From Jaapia argillacea MUCL 33604 (taxonomy: Eukaryota > Basidiomycota > Agaricomycetes > Jaapiales > Jaapiaceae): a DNA stretch of 64,000 nt. The stretch lies in the NCBI GenBank assembly GCA_000697665.1, contig KL197710.1:294078-358077 (forward strand). Direction: 5' to 3'. Below, piece by piece: positions 60,952 through 64,000 of this stretch (its first letter is position 1; each line of letters opens with the position of its first letter). A program made the position numbers and the translations under genes. The notes under the pieces are model-generated. The model searched no databases, was not told the origin of the DNA, and saw nothing but the letters and a program-made list of their open reading frames with translations.

Positions 60952-63221
60952 CTAAACCCACTTCCCGGTCAAAATCTGCTGGTATGTCACCGTATCCTTG
61001 AGCCAGCGAATGAGATCATCTCTCCTCACTTGAACGCCCTTGTCCGTCGACTCGATCTTGGTCTTCTTGCCATCAGCCAGTTCCCACTTTTGTTCCTTGA
61101 CGGTGACGAGGCCCTGCTTGAGTTCATCAGGACCAAGAATGACGGCGAAGGGCACCTCATCCTTCTCCCCGGCTGCAAATTGGGCGGCGATTTTGGGTTT
61201 GTTCTTTGCCAAAAAGTCCGCCTACCGCACCAAATGGTCAACATGCAGGTATATGAGAAGTAGTGTTTGGCATGACCGACCTTGATACCTGCTTCCCTCA
61301 GCTCTTGCACTAGTGAAATTCGCTCCTCCAACAATCCCTCATGGGCACACATGACATAAACCATCGTATCCTTACTCCTCATACCCTTCTCAACCCATTT
61401 CGGCCAAACGAGTGCAAACACCCTGTCCATACCAATGCTAACCCCAACACAAGGCAACCCAGCGGCCTTCTTCCCTTCACCTGCAGCTGCCGCGGTGAAC
61501 ATACCGACGAGGTTATCGTAACGACCACCAGCCGCTATCGAGCCGACGCCGACTTGGGATTCATCGACTTCTTCGTCTTCTGCTTCGAGATCTGAGGCTT
61601 TGGGTTTCTTGGCAGGCTTTAGTTTTGGTGGGGCGGGGGTAGAGGTGGGGGGCGGTTCGGAGTTTGAGAGAGACGGAGTGGTGGAGGATGAAGCGAATGC
61701 GTTGGCGGATTTGAAAGATGGTGGGGCGGAAGCTTCGACGATGGCTTCGTAGATTAAACCGGTGTAGTAATCGAGTCCGCGGGCTAACGATAGATCAAAC
61801 GAGACCTGGTCGTGTGATTGTTTATCAAAAAGTACGACGAAGAATTGAATCATAGAATTACTACCTTTTCTAATACTTTGTAAGCTCCGAGGAAGGTGAA
61901 AAGGAGACCCATTTCAGCGATGCCTTGTTTGGCGCTTAGGTTCGCCATGAGTGATGCGTCTGCTTTTAGTGTCTCCAGTAGGGCCCGCCCGCCTATGTGG
62001 AGCCTTGAGCATGAAGGCGAGTTCATACAGAAGGACACCAACCTTTGTGCATCACGTATTCGCCAATTTTATCTGCGACAGCGGGGTCTAAGCCCTTTTC
62101 TTCAGTCATTTCCTTCTTGACCTCCGCCCAAGGTAACTGGATGGACGTGTCAACAACAGGGGATGGAATGTTAAGGTCGGGTGCCCACCTTGTCGAGCTT
62201 GTCAACTGCCGAGGATATCGTGCGGATCTTGTCTGAAGGCACACCACAAACTTCGAAAATTCCGTCAAGGATTTTTCGGTGGTTGATCTGCTCGAAAAGT
62301 TGAGTACCATCGGAAGGTTGAACGAGTGGCTCATTCTTTACCTTGACCACGAATTCGCCGACATCAAGTCGACTGAGGATCGTACATAACAAGCTCAGAA
62401 GATCAGCATCGGGGATCATCGTGTCCCATACACCCGAAATATCAAAGTCCTGTATTGCACATCAACCCAATATAATACATGACGAGACAAACGAGATCTT
62501 ACAGCTTGCGAGAACTCTCGCATACGTCCCTTGGACATCACGGGGCTGTCTCGTCGATACACCTTTCCGACTTGCCACAACTTGTGAGAGGTATTCGTCC
62601 CTCCGCTCATAGCCAAGTATCGCGCAAGCGGGACTGTGTGGTCATATCTCAGTGCCAGCTGCTCGCCTCCTTGGTCCATCAAGTCGAAGATAAGCTTTTG
62701 GTCCTCCCCGTACTTGCCGGCCAGGATATCCTTCCGTTCGAACACGGGAGTGTCCAGTTGTGAACCTCCGTATAGCGTGAAACATTCTTTGACTATCCGT
62801 TCGATGTGTTCACGGCAGAACATCTCTCCTGGACCATAGTCGCGTGTTCCCTAGACAGTAAGACAACCCGACCTAGTCAGGCCTTGAGATGGCGAGAATC
62901 AACGAGAACGATAGAGCGCACCTTGGCTGTCTTGAGTAGCAGTCGTTCCTTCTTCTTTCCTGCATCCTTGTTCGCCCCCGATGCACCTTTCAGAGCACCC
63001 AATGCTTTCTTCAGCTCTCCTAATTTCTTCTTAGCCTCGGTTTGCGCAACGGCATCGGCATTCTGCAACCGAAGTTCATTGACGATGGCGGTTTGCTGTG
63101 CGATTTCCTGGTCGAGAGACTCAAGGGTAGCCATTGTGCGAAATCCCAGTGTGCGAGGTATAATGGAGAAAGCAGGCAATCGATGAGGAACTCGCAAAGT
63201 CCGGAATGCCAAAGAAATCAT
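60952..63221 (-). CDS. HTS1: histidyl-tRNA synthetase, cytosolic and mitochondrial
   Basis: Charges tRNA-His. Two in-frame ATGs: 63221 starts [20 protein letters not shown] (basic, no acid, a mitochondrial presequence) and 63134 starts [19 protein letters not shown], a WHEP-like N-terminal helix pair ([20 protein letters not shown]). Class II catalytic motifs: [75 protein letters not shown] then [49 protein letters not shown] long Pro/Ser/Lys-rich insertion (about 60 residues, 61560-61740) separates the last two groups. The anticodon-binding domain runs [19 protein letters not shown] and continues to [20 protein letters not shown], stop at 60952-60954. Multiple introns, e.g. 61220-61277, 62458-62502, 62853-62920. 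Dual targeting by alternative start is inferred, as in yeast HTS1. Confidence 0.95.
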
Positions 63222-63464
63222 TCCAAGTCCTAATTTTTGCTCGTGACTCGATTATCGAGGATGGACTGACCCCGACCACCTCTTCGTCGTCCAACAGATT
63301 TCTTCATCTTTTTTTCTTATCTGGCAACGAACGTTTGTAATTACGCACTTGAACTTTCAGCTCCTCAGCTTGGCGCTACGTCGATTGCGCTGGCAACACT
63401 GCTACAGACAGCCTGCTCTCAACCATCACTGTCTACTGTTAGCTTTCTTTTACGAATAGTTACG
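63222..63464. promoter_or_regulatory. divergent promoter of HisRS and the phosphotransferase
   Basis: 243 bp between the outer HisRS start (63221) and the phosphotransferase ATG (63465), which point away from each other. Both promoters must fit here. A pyrimidine-rich stretch at 63295-63325 is present. No TATA box seen. Confidence 0.55.
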
Positions 63465-64000
63465 ATGGGTTACATACCCCAGGAAGTCTTGGGCAACCTA
63501 AAAAAGTATCAGTACAAGGGTGTTGACCAGTACGTGGTCTAATTTGCCTCGGAACAGCGCTCGAATTGACGGAGGGACGTCTTTTGCAGCTCAATAGTCT
63601 CCCGATACATTCTCAATCCGTTCTGGAATTGGTTCGTCACCCTCTGGCCTCTATGGGTTGCACCAAACACGGTACGTGACTTCCGATGCGAAATTGGATT
63701 TCTCCCTGACCACGAGGCACGTAGATCACTCTGACCGGATTGTCACTTGTGTTGTTCAACTTTGCCACCCTCATATATTACGATCCCGGTTATCTGACCG
63801 ACAACGAAGGTGCCCCAGGACCTCCCCAATGGGTGTATTTCACGCAAGTAATGTCTTGTTTCTGTTTTGGTGGGTTCGAGGTCTCAGGTAGCCGGATGAT
63901 GCAGATGGGCCGCAAGCCTCTTCATGTATCAGACATTGGACTCTATAGATGGGTACGCGAAGCCAGTGTCACGACTATTCATTCTTGTTCATCTTAATTA
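63465..64000 (+). CDS. choline/ethanolamine phosphotransferase, 5' part
   Basis: Membrane enzyme of the CDP-alcohol phosphatidyltransferase family that makes phosphatidylcholine or phosphatidylethanolamine in the ER. Truncated by the window end. Exon 1 (MGYIPQEVLGNLKKYQYKGVD), exon 2 (SIVSRYILNPFWNWFVTLWP) and exon 3 (ITLTGLSLVLFNFATLIYYD, then PPQWVYFT) match the family start, with the first membrane helices. The next intron (63844-63904) uses a GC donor (GCAAGT) and a CAG acceptor. With it exon 4 (63905-63952) reads WAASLFMYQTLDSIDG, the first part of the DxxDG..AR active-site motif. With any GT donor here the motif is lost. Exon 4 ends at a GTACGC donor at 63953. Confidence 0.9.

Overview
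The window is nuclear DNA of a filamentous fungus, most likely a mushroom-forming basidiomycete (Agaricomycetes). Evidence: genes are dense on both strands and broken by many short introns (about 45-70 nt, GT..AG, often with a CTGAC/CTAAC branch site); the proteins include types typical of that group (a DUF6593-like protein, the long F-box family, a TADD-type chitin deacetylase, a caleosin, several S10 carboxypeptidases). No tRNA, rRNA, CRISPR, convincing transposon or virus-like element was found.

Layout. 0-8 kb: 3' end of a PH-FYVE protein (1-1653), a GDP-fucose O-fucosyltransferase-like type II membrane protein (2543-4528), a caleosin (5090-5950), ribosomal protein eL28 (6299-7414) and a small unknown protein (7725-8229, minus). 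8-13 kb: a Trf4-type poly(A) polymerase (8693-10717), then ribosomal protein genes eL21 (minus) and uS4 (plus), which diverge from one 276-bp spacer. 13-20.5 kb, all minus: two tandem S10 serine carboxypeptidases and a Pumilio-family protein. 20.5-24.7 kb: gene-poor. 24.7-34 kb, all plus: F-box protein, amidohydrolase, DUF6593-like protein, GPI-anchored chitin deacetylase. 34-37 kb: gene-poor. 36.9-39.2 kb: PP1/glycogen-targeting subunit with CBM21 (minus).

39.2-47.8 kb has no recognisable large gene. It does contain TATA boxes, well-formed introns and several short candidate genes, of which the best is a spliced, charged helical small protein at 45819-46271 (minus). It ends in a pyrimidine-rich tract with about 107-bp tandem repeats. 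47.8-64 kb: histone H3 (7 exons), a degraded SET-domain gene, a DUF2235 alpha/beta hydrolase (minus), a coiled-coil protein, a third S10 carboxypeptidase (minus), SNF1/AMPK-alpha kinase, cytosolic/mitochondrial histidyl-tRNA synthetase (minus), and the 5' part of a choline/ethanolamine phosphotransferase.

The genes are mostly housekeeping (translation, RNA decay, chromatin, energy sensing, phospholipid synthesis) plus secreted or wall-acting enzymes (three carboxypeptidases, chitin deacetylase). SNF1 and the PP1/CBM21 subunit belong to the same glucose/glycogen control circuit but are 20 kb apart, so no physical cluster is implied. No biosynthetic cluster or new multi-gene system is evident. 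The most unusual points are a GC-AG intron in the phosphotransferase, a two-residue insertion in the histone H3 tail, dual start codons in HisRS, an intron that splits the catalytic Asp codon in only two of three carboxypeptidase paralogues, and the short spliced genes in the gene-poor zone.
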